From the NCBI GenBank assembly GCA_016190825.1, contig JACPPV010000029.1, positions 1-41,312 on the forward strand: 41,312 nucleotides of DNA, given 5' to 3'. This DNA comes from Chloroflexota bacterium (GTDB lineage: Bacteria; Chloroflexota; Dehalococcoidia; Dehalococcoidales; UBA2162). The position numbers and the translations under genes were made by a program. Under the pieces are notes generated by a model that saw only the letters and a program-made list of their open reading frames with translations, was not told the origin of the DNA and ran no database searches. Below are positions 23,075-32,826 of this stretch, piece after piece (positions within the stretch are counted from its first letter, which is position 1; every line of letters starts with the position of its first letter).

Positions 23075-25963
23075 CTAAGCCCGGCTTGCGACCCGCCGTC
23101 GCCGCGCTAACGGAACTATTGTCCCGTTTTCAGGCAGCACGCGGCGCAGGTACCGCCCGGTAGCCGAAGCCTCAACTGACATCACTTCTTCCGGTGTGCC
23201 CGTCGCCACTACATAGCCGCCGTCTTCGCCGGCGCCCGGTCCCAGGTCAATAATATAATCAGCGTTCTTGATAACGTCAAGATGGTGCTCAATGACCAGT
23301 ACGGCGTTGCCCAGGTCAACCAAGCGTTGCAAGACCCGGAGCAGTGCGGCGACATCATCAAATGAGAGGCCGGTGGTCGGCTCATCAAGGAGATAAAGCG
23401 TCCGCCCGGTTGACCGCCGTGACAGCTCCGTGGCCAGTTTCACGCGCTGCGCCTCGCCGCCGGAAAGGGTCGGTGCCGGCTGCCCGAGGTGAATATATCC
23501 GAGGCCGACATCGTGCAATGTTTCAAGCTTGCTCCTGACCTTCGTGAAATGCTCAAAGAAAGCCAGCGAGTGCTCGACAGTCATATCCAGCACCTCGGCG
23601 ATGTTCTGTCCGCGGAACTTGATTTCCAGCGCCTCCCGGTTGTAACGCTGCCCTTTGCACACCTCGCACGGCACGGTGACATCGGGCAGGAACTGCATCT
23701 CGATGGCGGTGAAGCCCTCGCCGCGGCACGCTTCACACCGCCCGCCCTTGACGTTGAAGGAAAAGCGCCCCGGCCCGTAGCCTCTCATCCTTGCCTCCGG
23801 CACGGTGGCAAAAAGCTCACGGATCGGCGTAAAAAGGCCGGTATAAGTGGCGGGGTTGCTCCGTGGAGTGCGGCCAATGGGGGACTGGTCGATATTGATT
23901 ACCTTGTCGATAAGCTCCACCCCCGTAACCCCGTCGCAAATCCCGGCTCTCTCTTTCGCCCGGTAGAGAACCTGAGCGAGCTTGCGGTTGAGAATATCGT
24001 CAATCAGGGTGCTCTTTCCGCTTCCGGAGACACCGGTGACACAAACGAACATGCCCAGCGGGATTCTGACATCTATGTTTTTGAGGTTATTCTGCCTGGC
24101 TCCTTTGACAACAATGGCGTCGCCTGAACCGGGGCGCCGCTTTGGCGGCACCGGAATCTGTTTGACTCCGCTCAAATACTGCCCGGTGATTGAGTGGGAA
24201 GATTGCATGATTTCAGGCAGGGTGCCCGTGGCGACCACCTGTCCGCCGTGCTCGCCGGCGCCCGGTCCCATATCGATGATGTAGTCGGCGGCACGCATCA
24301 TCGCCTCGTCATGCTCGACGATCAATATGGTGTTACCCAGGTCCCGCAGCCTCTTGAGGGTGTCAATCAAACGGGCATCATCGGCCGGGTGCAGGCCCAC
24401 CGTTGGTTCGTCGCACACGTATAGAACGCCCATAAGCCCGCTGCCGATCTGCGTCGCCAGGCGGATGCGCTGGGATTCGCCGCCGCTGAGGGTCGCTGAA
24501 GGACGGCTAATGGTGATATAGCCCAGTCCCACATTCTGGAGAAAACCGAGCCGGGAGGAAATCTCTTTGATTATCTGGTGGGCAATCATCTGCTCGCGCT
24601 CAGACAGGATAGGCTTGTTTCCGTTTGCGCCGGCCAGATTTACCACCCAGTCCCCAGCCTGGGTCACGGACATACCGGTGACCTCCATGATGTTCCTGCC
24701 CCCGACCGTCACGGAAAGCGCCTCTGGCTTGAGCCGCTTCCCCTGGCAAACGGTGCATGGCTTGGACATCATGTATCTCTCGATGTCCTCACGGGAGTGC
24801 TCCGATTCCGTGTCCCGGTAGAGGCGCTCCATGCGCGGGATTATCCCCTCAAAGCCCTCATGGTATTCCCTGACCCGGCCGAAGCGGTTGCGGTAGCGGT
24901 ACGCCTCGCCGCCTTCGCCGTAAAGAAGCAGGTGAAGCTGGCGCTCGCTCAGATTCTTGACCGGCTCATGAAGCGAAAACCCTTCGCGTCGCGCCAGGTC
25001 CTCTATCTGGTAGAAATACCAGTTTTGAAATTGCCAGGGGCGGATGGCGCCTTCGGCCAGGAAAAGCTCCTTATTGGGGATGACCTGGTCGGGGTCGATT
25101 TCCAGCTTGAAACCGAGTCCGGTGCAGGCCGGGCAGGCGCCATGGGGACTGTTAAAGCTGAAAGTGCGTGGGGCAATTTCGCCCACGCTGATGCCGCAAT
25201 GTACGCAGGCAAAGTGCTCCGAAAAGAGCAGGTCCTCGCCGTCAACTATCGATATCAGCACCACCCCGGCCCCCAGCTTCAGGGCAGTCTCTACCGAATC
25301 GGCGATGCGTCCCCGCCCATCACTCTGGCCGATGACCAGCCGGTCTACAATGACCTCGATGGTGTGTTTCTTATTCTTATCAAGCTGGAACTCGTCGGAA
25401 AGGTCGTGTATCTTCCCGTCAACCCGTACCCGGGCATAGCCCGCCTTGCGCAGGTCCTCGAACACCGATTGGTATTCGCCCTTGCGGTCCTTGACCAGCG
25501 GCGCCAGTACCATGATGCGGGTATCCTGGGGCAAGCTATGGACGGAATCGACAATCTGCTGGACAGTCTGGCTGGTGATTTCCCGACCGCAGTTGGGGCA
25601 GTGGGGGTGCCCGGCACGGGCGAAGAGAAGTCGCAGATAATCGTAAATTTCGGTCATGGTGCCCACGGTGGAGCGAGGATTGCGGCTTGGCCCCTTCTGG
25701 TCGATGGAGATTGCCGGGCTGAGCCCCTCGATGTAGTCCACATCCGGCTTTTCCATGCGCCCGAGGAACTGGCGGGCGTAGGCGGAGAGGGACTCCACGT
25801 AGCGGCGCTGACCCTCGGCGTAAATGGTATCGAAAGCCAGGGAGCTTTTGCCGGAGCCGGAGACCCCGGTGATAACCACTAATTTATCGCGCGGGATGGT
25901 GACGTCTATGTTCTTGAGGTTATGCTCCCGCGCACCTTTAACGATGATGAAATCCTGAGGCAT
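23075..25963 (-). CDS. uvrA: Excinuclease ABC subunit A
   Basis: The 962-residue protein is a complete UvrA, which finds bulky DNA damage with UvrB in nucleotide excision repair. The first ABC module has Walker [13 protein letters not shown] near residue 33, a zinc site with CPNCG, and CVHCG plus CPACTG. The first signature [12 protein letters not shown] follows. The second module has [12 protein letters not shown], a [18 protein letters not shown] zinc site, and the signature [13 protein letters not shown]. The start at 25963 gives [20 protein letters not shown], the usual N-terminus, with AAAGGAGCG upstream. The gene appears monocistronic with its own promoter. Confidence 0.97.
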   Translation of the reverse strand: MPQDFIIVKGAREHNLKNIDVTIPRDKLVVITGVSGSGKSSLAFDTIYAEGQRRYVESLSAYARQFLGRMEKPDVDYIEGLSPAISIDQKGPSRNPRSTVGTMTEIYDYLRLLFARAGHPHCPNCGREITSQTVQQIVDSVHSLPQDTRIMVLAPLVKDRKGEYQSVFEDLRKAGYARVRVDGKIHDLSDEFQLDKNKKHTIEVIVDRLVIGQSDGRGRIADSVETALKLGAGVVLISIVDGEDLLFSEHFACVHCGISVGEIAPRTFSFNSPHGACPACTGLGFKLEIDPDQVIPNKELFLAEGAIRPWQFQNWYFYQIEDLARREGFSLHEPVKNLSERQLHLLLYGEGGEAYRYRNRFGRVREYHEGFEGIIPRMERLYRDTESEHSREDIERYMMSKPCTVCQGKRLKPEALSVTVGGRNIMEVTGMSVTQAGDWVVNLAGANGNKPILSEREQMIAHQIIKEISSRLGFLQNVGLGYITISRPSATLSGGESQRIRLATQIGSGLMGVLYVCDEPTVGLHPADDARLIDTLKRLRDLGNTILIVEHDEAMMRAADYIIDMGPGAGEHGGQVVATGTLPEIMQSSHSITGQYLSGVKQIPVPPKRRPGSGDAIVVKGARQNNLKNIDVRIPLGMFVCVTGVSGSGKSTLIDDILNRKLAQVLYRAKERAGICDGVTGVELIDKVINIDQSPIGRTPRSNPATYTGLFTPIRELFATVPEARMRGYGPGRFSFNVKGGRCEACRGEGFTAIEMQFLPDVTVPCEVCKGQRYNREALEIKFRGQNIAEVLDMTVEHSLAFFEHFTKVRSKLETLHDVGLGYIHLGQPAPTLSGGEAQRVKLATELSRRSTGRTLYLLDEPTTGLSFDDVAALLRVLQRLVDLGNAVLVIEHHLDVIKNADYIIDLGPGAGEDGGYVVATGTPEEVMSVEASATGRYLRRVLPENGTIVPLARRRRVASRA

Positions 25964-25995
25964 GAACGCTCCTTTGGGTTTGGGATTACTTCACC

Positions 25996-26025
25996 ATTGT
26001 AGCATTGGGGTTTGAGGTGGGACAA
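25996..26025 (-). promoter_or_regulatory. Promoter of uvrA
   Basis: On the minus strand TTGTCC (26025-26020), an 18-bp spacer and TACAAT (26001-25996) lie just before the uvrA ribosome site, about 33 bp from the ATG. I saw no obvious LexA-type palindrome overlapping it. Confidence 0.5.
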
Positions 26026-26034
26026 GGCGAAGGT

Positions 26035-26063
26035 TTGACAGGAGAGAGCGCTGTAATTAGAAT
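26035..26063 (+). promoter_or_regulatory. Promoter of the CAP-domain protein gene
   Basis: A perfect TTGACA (26035-26040), a 17-bp spacer and TAGAAT (26058-26063) lie 65 bp before the ATG at 26129. It is divergent from the uvrA promoter. Confidence 0.65.
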
Positions 26064-26128
26064 GGTATCAAGCCAACCACGCAACCTAACTAAGGCGCCG
26101 CGTAGTTCCGCACGAGGGGATAACGATA

Positions 26129-27829
26129 ATGGATCAATCCGCTGGGCGAGATCATCGTCATGAGATTCTCCGGAGGTTGTTCCAATTCAGTCAGTGCTCA
26201 TGGTGCGAGAAATTCTACGGCCAACCATCATTGTGTCCACACCGAAAACTCAGGTCCAACTGTCTGTCTTTCGAAAAAATGCCAGAAGAAAAAAGAAGGG
26301 TATTCCTCGCAGTCGAGAGATGGGCAGTGAGGGCAACAAGTGCAATGCAGGACAGCATAATACATGGCACGATGATGAGGTGTCAGAATCGGGACTGTGG
26401 CGCACTAAATCCCGACCCTCTGGGGAGGACATGCTGGCAATGCGGTACGCATAGCTTAACCTGTCCACTCGACGGATTGTTTGTCGTGTACGATACTTAC
26501 AAGAATACATTCCGCTGCCAGAAGGCAGGATGTCCTCACCGCGATATACCTTTTGTTGCGCGAGCTTCAGAGCCAGCGATAACTCCTCAACAGTGGGAAA
26601 ACCTGATGAAAGCTACCAATTCCAATGATTCAGCGTCAACTACAAACCACACTGACACCGAGCAGGAAATCCCGAAGACTCCGGCCATGACACTATCCAA
26701 GCCTGACGAAATTAAGAAGGCGCGCGTCTCTGGAATCCGACGCTGGCAGATAGCCTTATTGCTGGTGTTCGCACTATCTTTGATAGGCCTGGCAATCAGC
26801 GCATTGGCTGGAACTATCATTCCGTTGTGGCTGATACTAGGCTTTTCTTCAGTCTTCTTAATTGAGAAAGAGTTTAGCTACGTCACCAGAAAGTACAAAG
26901 AGATAGGGATACCGTACCGGCTACTCCTGAACCTTTCAGTTGTGTCATTGGGTGGTCTCCTCATTTGGTCAGGCATTAAGCTATTCTCAAAAAGCCTCGG
27001 TTCCAGCCCAATGGTAGGAACGGCAGTTTTCGTGACAGAATTTGTCTTTTTTGTTTGGATGTGGAGAGTTGTTTTCAGAAACAGATGGCGTTGGCCAAGC
27101 ATGAAACTGACTGTTTCATGTCTGATAGGCTTATTACTGGTTGGCACATTCGCCGGTGTTGAGCCGCTTGCTACGGTCAAGGACCGTACTTTGGCCTCGC
27201 TCTCCACTTGGTGGGCGTCCCTCGCAAAGATGCCAACTTCAACTCCCGGTCCGACTCCGGTCAGGCCGATTCCCCAGCCACCGAAGACAGCTGAGCCTTC
27301 CCCCACTGTTTCATCTCCTACTACCCTCACCAGTCACAGCACTGAAAGGGCTTCGGAAAGCCAGCAAGCTTTCCAGATAGATATTGCCGAACTGGAAAGG
27401 CGGATCCATGATTTGATAAACACCGAAAGAGTTCAAAACGGTCTTTCTCCGCTAAAATGGAACGATACACTCGGCGAGATTGCCAGAAAACATAGCACCG
27501 ACATGGCTCTTCGGGGGTACTTCGACCACGTTAGCCCGAATGGCGTCGATTTGTCAGACCGTTATGACAAGGGTGGCTTCGCAATGAAACTCGGAGCCGC
27601 GGAAAACATATTTCAGACGAGCGTCACAAGACAGACTTGGTATCTTTATGGGGTACCGACTTATTCCGAACGTAACAGTCTCGAAGAGATTGCGCGGTCC
27701 GCCATTGAAGGCTGGATGAACAGTCCGGGGCATAGAAGAAATATTCTCACTCCGTTTTGGGAAAACGAGGGCATCGGAGTAAGCATTTCGTCAGATGGAA
27801 AGGTGTACGTTACGCAGAATTTCGGCTAA
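26129..27829 (+). CDS. Zinc-ribbon-like / multi-helix membrane protein with C-terminal CAP (SCP) domain
   Basis: The 566-residue protein has three parts. Residues 1-140 contain Cys in pairs and clusters: C23/C26/C36/C45, C85/C90/C102/C105 and C130/C135. These look like zinc ribbons or similar metal sites. About five hydrophobic helices follow (roughly 206-226, 230-245, 262-282, 296-316 and 328-344). A Pro/Thr/Ser-rich linker (369-405) leads to a YkwD-type CAP domain (about 424-566), with INTERVQNGLSPLKWN, ARKHSTDMALRGYFDHVSP, GAAENI and GWMNSPGHRRNIL. The CAP domain probably lies outside the cell and the Cys-rich part inside. The gene is AT-richer than its neighbours and stands alone. CAP proteins vary widely in role, so none is assigned. 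Confidence 0.75.
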   Translation: MDQSAGRDHRHEILRRLFQFSQCSWCEKFYGQPSLCPHRKLRSNCLSFEKMPEEKRRVFLAVERWAVRATSAMQDSIIHGTMMRCQNRDCGALNPDPLGRTCWQCGTHSLTCPLDGLFVVYDTYKNTFRCQKAGCPHRDIPFVARASEPAITPQQWENLMKATNSNDSASTTNHTDTEQEIPKTPAMTLSKPDEIKKARVSGIRRWQIALLLVFALSLIGLAISALAGTIIPLWLILGFSSVFLIEKEFSYVTRKYKEIGIPYRLLLNLSVVSLGGLLIWSGIKLFSKSLGSSPMVGTAVFVTEFVFFVWMWRVVFRNRWRWPSMKLTVSCLIGLLLVGTFAGVEPLATVKDRTLASLSTWWASLAKMPTSTPGPTPVRPIPQPPKTAEPSPTVSSPTTLTSHSTERASESQQAFQIDIAELERRIHDLINTERVQNGLSPLKWNDTLGEIARKHSTDMALRGYFDHVSPNGVDLSDRYDKGGFAMKLGAAENIFQTSVTRQTWYLYGVPTYSERNSLEEIARSAIEGWMNSPGHRRNILTPFWENEGIGVSISSDGKVYVTQNFG

Positions 27830-28163
27830 GCTGATGGATCGCACCATCTAGTAGACCGGTTCAAAACACGTACGTTCCTCCCGTTTATTGACACCCCTCT
27901 TCATCCACGCTAACATAAGCGCATATGCTCGCCAAGGTGATGACCTGCGCCGTCTGGTCATTTAATCCCTGGCAGAAAAATGGCTAAGTTCAGTCCCCAG
28001 GGGAATATCATGCTCTCAAGCAGATAAATTGCCCTATTTTCAGCTTAAAATCTCTTACCGCTCCTGATTTCCTTACCTTAACACATTTTCATCGCTATTT
28101 GACCGGCTAATTTCCTTAACCATACCGGAAAAATCCTGAAAATTCCGTCGTTTCGCGGAAAGC
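27830..28163. other. Gene-free convergent intergenic region
   Basis: This 334-bp, AT-rich stretch lies between two convergent genes. I found no supported reading frame, no RNA gene and no clear terminator hairpin with a T-run. Confidence 0.5.
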
Positions 28164-29072
28164 TCATTTGAACAGGTCAGCGAACTTTTCCCAGCGTGCC
28201 TTGGTATCGGGCGCCGGGAAGTGCACCAGATGGCACTTCATGCAGCTTTCGTTGCCGATAGCCCCGCTTAACTCTTCGACTTTCTTCGCCTCCGTAACCG
28301 GTGCGTCTAAAGCTTTCCCCATCTCATCTACAAGAGCCTGCACACTGGCATCAACGAAATATGTCCGGGGAGTCGCGTGACAGGCATTGCAGCCTTGGGG
28401 AAGCCCCTTAAACAAAGCACTGAACGCCTGGTAACTCTTGCGGGCGTTGCCCAGCTGCCCCTGCTTGAGGTCATTGCCGATGCCGCCGAAAGCCAAGGAC
28501 ATCTGGAGCATATAATCTTTCCAGCCTAGCGCAGTCCCTCCAAGGGGATTGGCTATGCTAACGGTATCAAAACTGGGCCAGTGGTATTTCTGGTGGGCTT
28601 TCACCAGGTTCCTGACATGGCAATTGGAGCACACTTCTCCCACCGCTCCGAACGCGGGACCTATCTTTGCCATATCGCCGCTATCGAGAACTGCGCCCAG
28701 ATCATCTACCGGTTTCATGGGGAAAAGGTTTTTCCACTCCGGTACCATATCAGACATTTTCTGGTACTGGGTTTTGAACGCCTTGAAGTTAGTGCTTATC
28801 TTGGACGCACTATCTCCCTGCTGGACATCAGTCATAGTGCCACTGAAGTAACTTTCAAGGGCGAACATCTCAAGCAGCCAGACAGGCCCCTGAGCCTTGG
28901 GTGGGAAAAAGTTATCCAGCGAAGCGGGTAACGGTCCCGCCAACTCTTTCAAGAGCTTGTTTTGCTCCTTTAGCTGAGTAAGCTCCTCCTGGTTGGAAGC
29001 GCATGCCTGGATAATAAAGGGGAACAACGCCAGCGTCAGAATGCCAAGACACAGGATAAGAATCCTTTTCAT
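28164..29072 (-). CDS. Triheme c-type cytochrome lipoprotein
   Basis: The 302-residue protein starts with a lipoprotein signal ending IIQAC (lipidated Cys at residue 24), then a short heptad-like coiled segment (EELTQLKEQNKLLKEL). Three CxxCH heme motifs follow: CSNCH at 148-152, CNACH at 228-232 and CMKCH at 277-281. The spacing between them (about 80 and 50 residues) and the helical sequence between suggest a cytochrome c'-like or repeat-derived architecture rather than a compact multiheme. It would carry electrons at the outer face of the membrane. It shares strand and neighbourhood with the monoheme lipoprotein at 29213 and with a two-component pair. Confidence 0.82.
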   Translation of the reverse strand: MKRILILCLGILTLALFPFIIQACASNQEELTQLKEQNKLLKELAGPLPASLDNFFPPKAQGPVWLLEMFALESYFSGTMTDVQQGDSASKISTNFKAFKTQYQKMSDMVPEWKNLFPMKPVDDLGAVLDSGDMAKIGPAFGAVGEVCSNCHVRNLVKAHQKYHWPSFDTVSIANPLGGTALGWKDYMLQMSLAFGGIGNDLKQGQLGNARKSYQAFSALFKGLPQGCNACHATPRTYFVDASVQALVDEMGKALDAPVTEAKKVEELSGAIGNESCMKCHLVHFPAPDTKARWEKFADLFK

Positions 29073-29212
29073 CGTCTCCTCCTCTTGCTCTCAATAGCTT
29101 TTGTTTCTTGACCCTCCGCCGATTTGACCCAGCACCATCCTCCAAAGCCAAAACTCATTCCCCCTCAAATGAGAAGGGAAAACCTAACGCATAGACTTTC
29201 CCTAGCTAATTA

Positions 29213-29620
29213 CTAATGTCCGCCCGCGAGAAACTCAACCAACTCGTGAATCTCGTCCTTGCTGAGCCGGCCTTCAAACGCGGGCATGGCCGTGCCCGTC
29301 CTGCCCTTGGTAACAGTGTTAATCAGGGCATCCTCGTCCTTTCCTGCCAGGGCAGAAGCCGTCAGCGCGGGAGCCAGACCGGGCGTTCCCTGCCGGTTTG
29401 CGGCATGGCACGCGGCGCAGTTGTTAGCATACAGACTCGCTGCATCAATCTTTACCCCGGTCTCCGGGGTAGTAGTTCCGGGAACGGGCATAGGAGCCGG
29501 CGTGGGAGCGGGAGCGGGAGGCGGCGCAGGCGTGGGCGTCGGCTCGGCTGGCTTCGCCCCGCAGGACGCCAGCAGCAGACCTGCTACCAGCAGGACAGTC
29601 AACATAACCGTTTTTACCAT
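29213..29620 (-). CDS. Monoheme cytochrome c lipoprotein
   Basis: The 135-residue protein has a signal ending LLLASC (Cys at residue 19) and a Pro/Ala/Thr-rich linker of about 30 residues. A class I cytochrome c domain follows, with CAACH near residue 71. The axial Met is probably in GTAMPAFEGRLS, and the C-terminal helix is HELVEFLAGGH. It is a tethered small electron carrier. The ATG at 29620 has AGGAGGA upstream and a promoter lies at 29649-29677. The linker resembles that of the solute-binding protein at 1-1089. Confidence 0.88.
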   Translation of the reverse strand: MVKTVMLTVLLVAGLLLASCGAKPAEPTPTPAPPPAPAPTPAPMPVPGTTTPETGVKIDAASLYANNCAACHAANRQGTPGLAPALTASALAGKDEDALINTVTKGRTGTAMPAFEGRLSKDEIHELVEFLAGGH

Positions 29621-29648
29621 GTATCCTCCTGACTAAAATAGTAAAGAT

Positions 29649-29677
29649 AGCCTACAAGAAAGATTTTTGCTTGTCAA
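29649..29677 (-). promoter_or_regulatory. Promoter of the monoheme cytochrome gene
   Basis: On the minus strand a perfect TTGACA (29677-29672), a 17-bp spacer and TAGGCT (29654-29649) lie about 30 bp before the ATG at 29620. Confidence 0.5.
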
Positions 29678-29744
29678 GCAAGATATGGGTGTTTTTACTT
29701 ATCTTCTGCGAGAATAAGAACAAAACTCCACCGCTTTTGGACTT

Positions 29745-31235
29745 CTACTGTACAGCGGCATCAGCCGGAACGGTATCGTTCACCGGGAAAGAAGCGGTGA
29801 CCTTCGTGCCTTCAGCGGCGCCGGAACGGATCTTCAGCTTTCCGCCGATTGATTCAGTACGTTCCTGCATTCCCAGGAGCCCGAAATGACCATTTGTGCT
29901 AAAATCAGTAGCCGCGGAGGGCACCACAAAGCCGACGCCGTTATCCTCGATGTCTAGACTCACCTCGCGGCTGCTAAAGGTCAAGGTTACTTGGACCCGG
30001 GTGGCCCGGGAATGGTTCTCGATATTCCATAGTGCCTCCTGGGCAATACGGAACATGCACAATTCCTGCTCCGAGGATAGCTGACGCGCCTCGCCGGTGG
30101 TCTTGAAACTGACTGCCACCCCAGTCCGGTCCTTAAAATCCGCCAGCAGTCTCCTGATGGAAGTTACTATCCCCAGGTCATCCAGGATAGGCGGGCGGAG
30201 CGTCCGGATAAAGTCTCTAAGCCATCTCACGCCATCTTCCGCGACCTTCCGGGCACCTCGTAGCCGCTCGATGTCTGCTCCGGATGGAGGCTTGCCGGAC
30301 TCAACGATGCTGCCAATCTCGCGGCAAACCAGCGCCAGTTGCTGAATGGTCTGATCGTGCAATTCGCGGGCAATCCTCTGCCGTTCTTCCTCCAACGTAT
30401 TCAGCAAATGGACGGCGTAAGACCTCAAGCCCGCCTGGCGGCGCCGCTCTTCGGTGACATCGCCGAAGACAACCTGGCTGAACTGTCTTCCCTGAACGTC
30501 AACCACGCGGGTCAGCATCGCGCTCAGATAGACCCTTGCTCCGTGTTTTAAGCCGAGAGTCAGAGGCATTGGCTGTCTATGGTCATTCCGGGAGGCATCC
30601 AGGATTCTTGCCGCTGTTTCCTCTCCTACCAGATCAACGACCGCCGTCCCCTTCAGATTTTGCGGTGTCCTCGAAAAAAGTACTCCGGCCGCCGGGTTAG
30701 CGTCAGTAACGGCTCCACGGGTGTCCAGGAGGATGATAGCTACAGGACTGGAATCAAACAAGCTCCAGTATTTCGTCTCCGAAGCATCAAGCGCCGTCCT
30801 CATCACCCCCACCCGCAAACGGGCGTTTCTTTCCCGGCTGACGTGCCGGCCGATGAAGTACGCAGCGAAATTAACCACGAATAACTGGGACATGCAGCCG
30901 AGGGTTTCCCAGCTTTCGTGAAAGAATATCCAGTTCGGGATGGTAATAATGGTGGCGGTTAACGAAGTAACGAGGGCTCCCCTCAAACCGAAATTCACGG
31001 CGGCATAAACTGCTGGGATGAGAAAGAATGTAGAAGGCACAAAATACAGGATCCCAAAGGGAGGAAGATGTATCACGGCTTCCAGGACGGTGTGCGCCGC
31101 GGAAATAACAGATATCAGACCGGCAATCACCCAGATGCGCCTATCTCGGAGCAGGATACGGGAAAAAGGCTGAGCAGATCCGGAAAGCCAGCCTTTTACT
31201 ACCGATTTAAACCCCCTGGCTTGAACTGTGTCCAT
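29745..31235 (-). CDS. NarL-system sensor histidine kinase with membrane and PAS domains
   Basis: The 496-residue protein has about four hydrophobic helices in residues 30-135. A PAS domain (about 155-260) follows, with WSLFDSSPVAIILLD and VTDANPAAGVLF. The HisKA_3 dimerisation helix has RQRIARELHDQTIQQLALV, with the phospho-accepting His. The HATPase_c domain has DIEDNGVGF and GHFGLLGMQERTESIGGKL. It should autophosphorylate in response to a membrane or PAS-bound signal and pass phosphate to the response regulator encoded just upstream, whose stop lies eight bases before this ATG. The signal may be redox or a respiratory substrate, given the cytochrome genes on both sides; that is inference. 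Confidence 0.9.
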   Translation of the reverse strand: MDTVQARGFKSVVKGWLSGSAQPFSRILLRDRRIWVIAGLISVISAAHTVLEAVIHLPPFGILYFVPSTFFLIPAVYAAVNFGLRGALVTSLTATIITIPNWIFFHESWETLGCMSQLFVVNFAAYFIGRHVSRERNARLRVGVMRTALDASETKYWSLFDSSPVAIILLDTRGAVTDANPAAGVLFSRTPQNLKGTAVVDLVGEETAARILDASRNDHRQPMPLTLGLKHGARVYLSAMLTRVVDVQGRQFSQVVFGDVTEERRRQAGLRSYAVHLLNTLEEERQRIARELHDQTIQQLALVCREIGSIVESGKPPSGADIERLRGARKVAEDGVRWLRDFIRTLRPPILDDLGIVTSIRRLLADFKDRTGVAVSFKTTGEARQLSSEQELCMFRIAQEALWNIENHSRATRVQVTLTFSSREVSLDIEDNGVGFVVPSAATDFSTNGHFGLLGMQERTESIGGKLKIRSGAAEGTKVTASFPVNDTVPADAAVQ

Positions 31236-31243
31236 CTTTTTCC

Positions 31244-31921
31244 CTACCTGGGCGCCGTCCGCTTGTCTTCTTCCGGGATAACCAGATGATGAGAAATGGC
31301 AAATAACACCGCCTCCACGCGTGAGGAGACCTGAAGCTTGCCAAAGATGCTGCTGAAGTGCCTCTCCACAGTGCGAGGGCTGATGCGCAGGCGATCAGCT
31401 ATATCCTTGTTACGGAGCCCGGCGGCGGCCATCTCCAGGACCTCCAGCTCCCGTGAGCTCAGTTTTTTAGCGAAATCGCTTTTTGACGAAATCTTGTGAT
31501 GCGCCCAGAGACGGGCAACCTTGGCCGCTATGGTGGGATCAAGGACCGCTTCACCAGCACGGACCGTCCGAACCGCCTTCACTACCTCTTCGGTCCGGCT
31601 GGTTTTCAGAAGATAACCCCAAACGCCGATTTCCATCAAGGCAAGGATATAATCATCATCGTCATAGGCGGTCAGCATCAGCGCCCTGGTCCCCGGGGAA
31701 TGATCCCGGAGGCGTCTGGCGACGGCGATGCCGTTAAGCTTGGGCAGATGAATGTCCACGATGGCAATGTCCGGCTTGAGATCCCGGATGAGTTGCAAAG
31801 CCTGTTCCCCGTCCTCGGCTTCGCCAACCACGGCCATGTCCGGCTCGCCTTCCAGAGCACGGCGCATGCCCTCACGCATAAGGGGATGATCTTCCGCAAG
31901 AATAATCTTTATCGGCTCCAT
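31244..31921 (-). CDS. NarL/FixJ-family response regulator
   Basis: The 225-residue protein has an N-terminal receiver (IKIILAEDHPLMREGM with the acidic pair, PDIAIVDIHLP with the phospho-Asp, and the conserved Thr and Lys further on). A C-terminal LuxR-type helix-turn-helix follows (LSSRELEVLEMAAAGL, then NKDIADRLRISPRTVERH). I start at the ATG at 31921; a GTG at 31939 is possible but has no ribosome site. It is the first gene of a two-gene unit with the kinase and is divergent from the degenerate receiver gene at 32103. Targets are probably the nearby respiratory genes. Confidence 0.92.
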   Translation of the reverse strand: MEPIKIILAEDHPLMREGMRRALEGEPDMAVVGEAEDGEQALQLIRDLKPDIAIVDIHLPKLNGIAVARRLRDHSPGTRALMLTAYDDDDYILALMEIGVWGYLLKTSRTEEVVKAVRTVRAGEAVLDPTIAAKVARLWAHHKISSKSDFAKKLSSRELEVLEMAAAGLRNKDIADRLRISPRTVERHFSSIFGKLQVSSRVEAVLFAISHHLVIPEEDKRTAPR

Positions 31922-32040
31922 TTCCCCTCCCTCAAGCACGTTTTGGCATCTTTCCGCCTATTGCAGCCTATGTGTATTCACCCATTAACTACTATGCATA
32001 TATGCCCACATTAAATGGATAAATTTACGCTTGTTTGCGG

Positions 32041-32068
32041 TTGACGTTTATCCTACGCTTAGTATAGG
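32041..32068 (+). promoter_or_regulatory. Promoter of the degenerate-receiver gene
   Basis: TTGACG (32041-32046), a 16-bp spacer and TATAGG (32063-32068) lie 35 bp before the ATG at 32103. The region between this and the response regulator is AT-rich and could hold regulator binding sites. Confidence 0.45.
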
Positions 32069-32102
32069 TGAAATAAGGCAAGTTCGCAAGAGGAGGGAAG
32101 CA

Positions 32103-32750
32103 ATGAGAGTTGTAATCGCCACCGAACCCCTCGAGATGCAGCGTTTTCTGGCCGATATCGTCGAAGAGCAGCCTGGCGCGGTTGTTGTCGGCCAGGCGGA
32201 AAACGCAGTCAGGGCCGTAACAGCGGTAGACAACCTGGACCCGGATGTCACCATCATAGATTCTAATCTGCCCTATTCCGTTGGTCTTGACCAGGTCGCC
32301 CTGTCACGGGCTAGCGGACTGGATGTCGCCCAGGGTATTTCCGTGAGGAAGCCCGGGGCACGGGTGGTATTGCTGACCAATCTGGATAGCAAGGCCATTC
32401 TGGAGCGCACCTTGAACCCGCACGAACTAGCCTTTTTCCTTCACCGGGACGGAGATATCATCCCGTTTACGTTGCAGGATCTCGGGCAGCGGGGGATTAT
32501 GCATGATACCCCGGTATTTGCTAGCATCGGAACCAGGCCCAGGACCCTGCCAATGAGGACATCCGCGCAAAGATTGAAGCGTATAGGCGGGGATGCTATC
32601 TTTCTCGGTGGACTGGGTATCATCGGCGGACTCTTGCTCACCATCACGTGGCTACTGACGCCCGTGGGCGTCGCGGTGACCGCAGCAGGAGTGGTCTCAG
32701 TTTCCTTCGGCCTGATGACCAAGCTGGCTGGCAAAGTGTGGCCCAGGTAG
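32103..32750 (+). CDS. Membrane-anchored degenerate receiver-domain protein
   Basis: The 215-residue protein starts at the ATG at 32103 behind AGGAGGGA. Residues 1-130 follow the receiver fold: RVVIATEPLEMQRFLADIV as beta1/alpha1, DVTIIDSNLP with a phospho-acceptor-like Asp, VVLLTNLDS as beta4, and FFLHRDGD near beta5. The acidic pair after beta1 is replaced by TEP, and the conserved Lys after beta5 is missing, so normal phosphorylation is doubtful. The C-terminus has two hydrophobic helices (about 166-186 and 188-208). There is no output domain. It may be a membrane-tethered partner or decoy for the neighbouring two-component system. Confidence 0.65.
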   Translation: MRVVIATEPLEMQRFLADIVEEQPGAVVVGQAENAVRAVTAVDNLDPDVTIIDSNLPYSVGLDQVALSRASGLDVAQGISVRKPGARVVLLTNLDSKAILERTLNPHELAFFLHRDGDIIPFTLQDLGQRGIMHDTPVFASIGTRPRTLPMRTSAQRLKRIGGDAIFLGGLGIIGGLLLTITWLLTPVGVAVTAAGVVSVSFGLMTKLAGKVWPR

Positions 32751-32826
32751 CAATCGTTGCGTGGGGTCACTGCTGGCGATGGCCCTAAAGCTGTCGCATT
32801 ATTCAGACGTGGCTTAAATTTGTTCC

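Noticed and set aside
24578-25882. 434-codon open frame on the plus strand
   Set aside because: It lies wholly opposite uvrA, whose motifs are complete. It is a GC-driven shadow with no family pattern.
31496-32014. 172-codon open frame on the plus strand
   Set aside because: It is antisense to the response regulator and has no recognisable domain.
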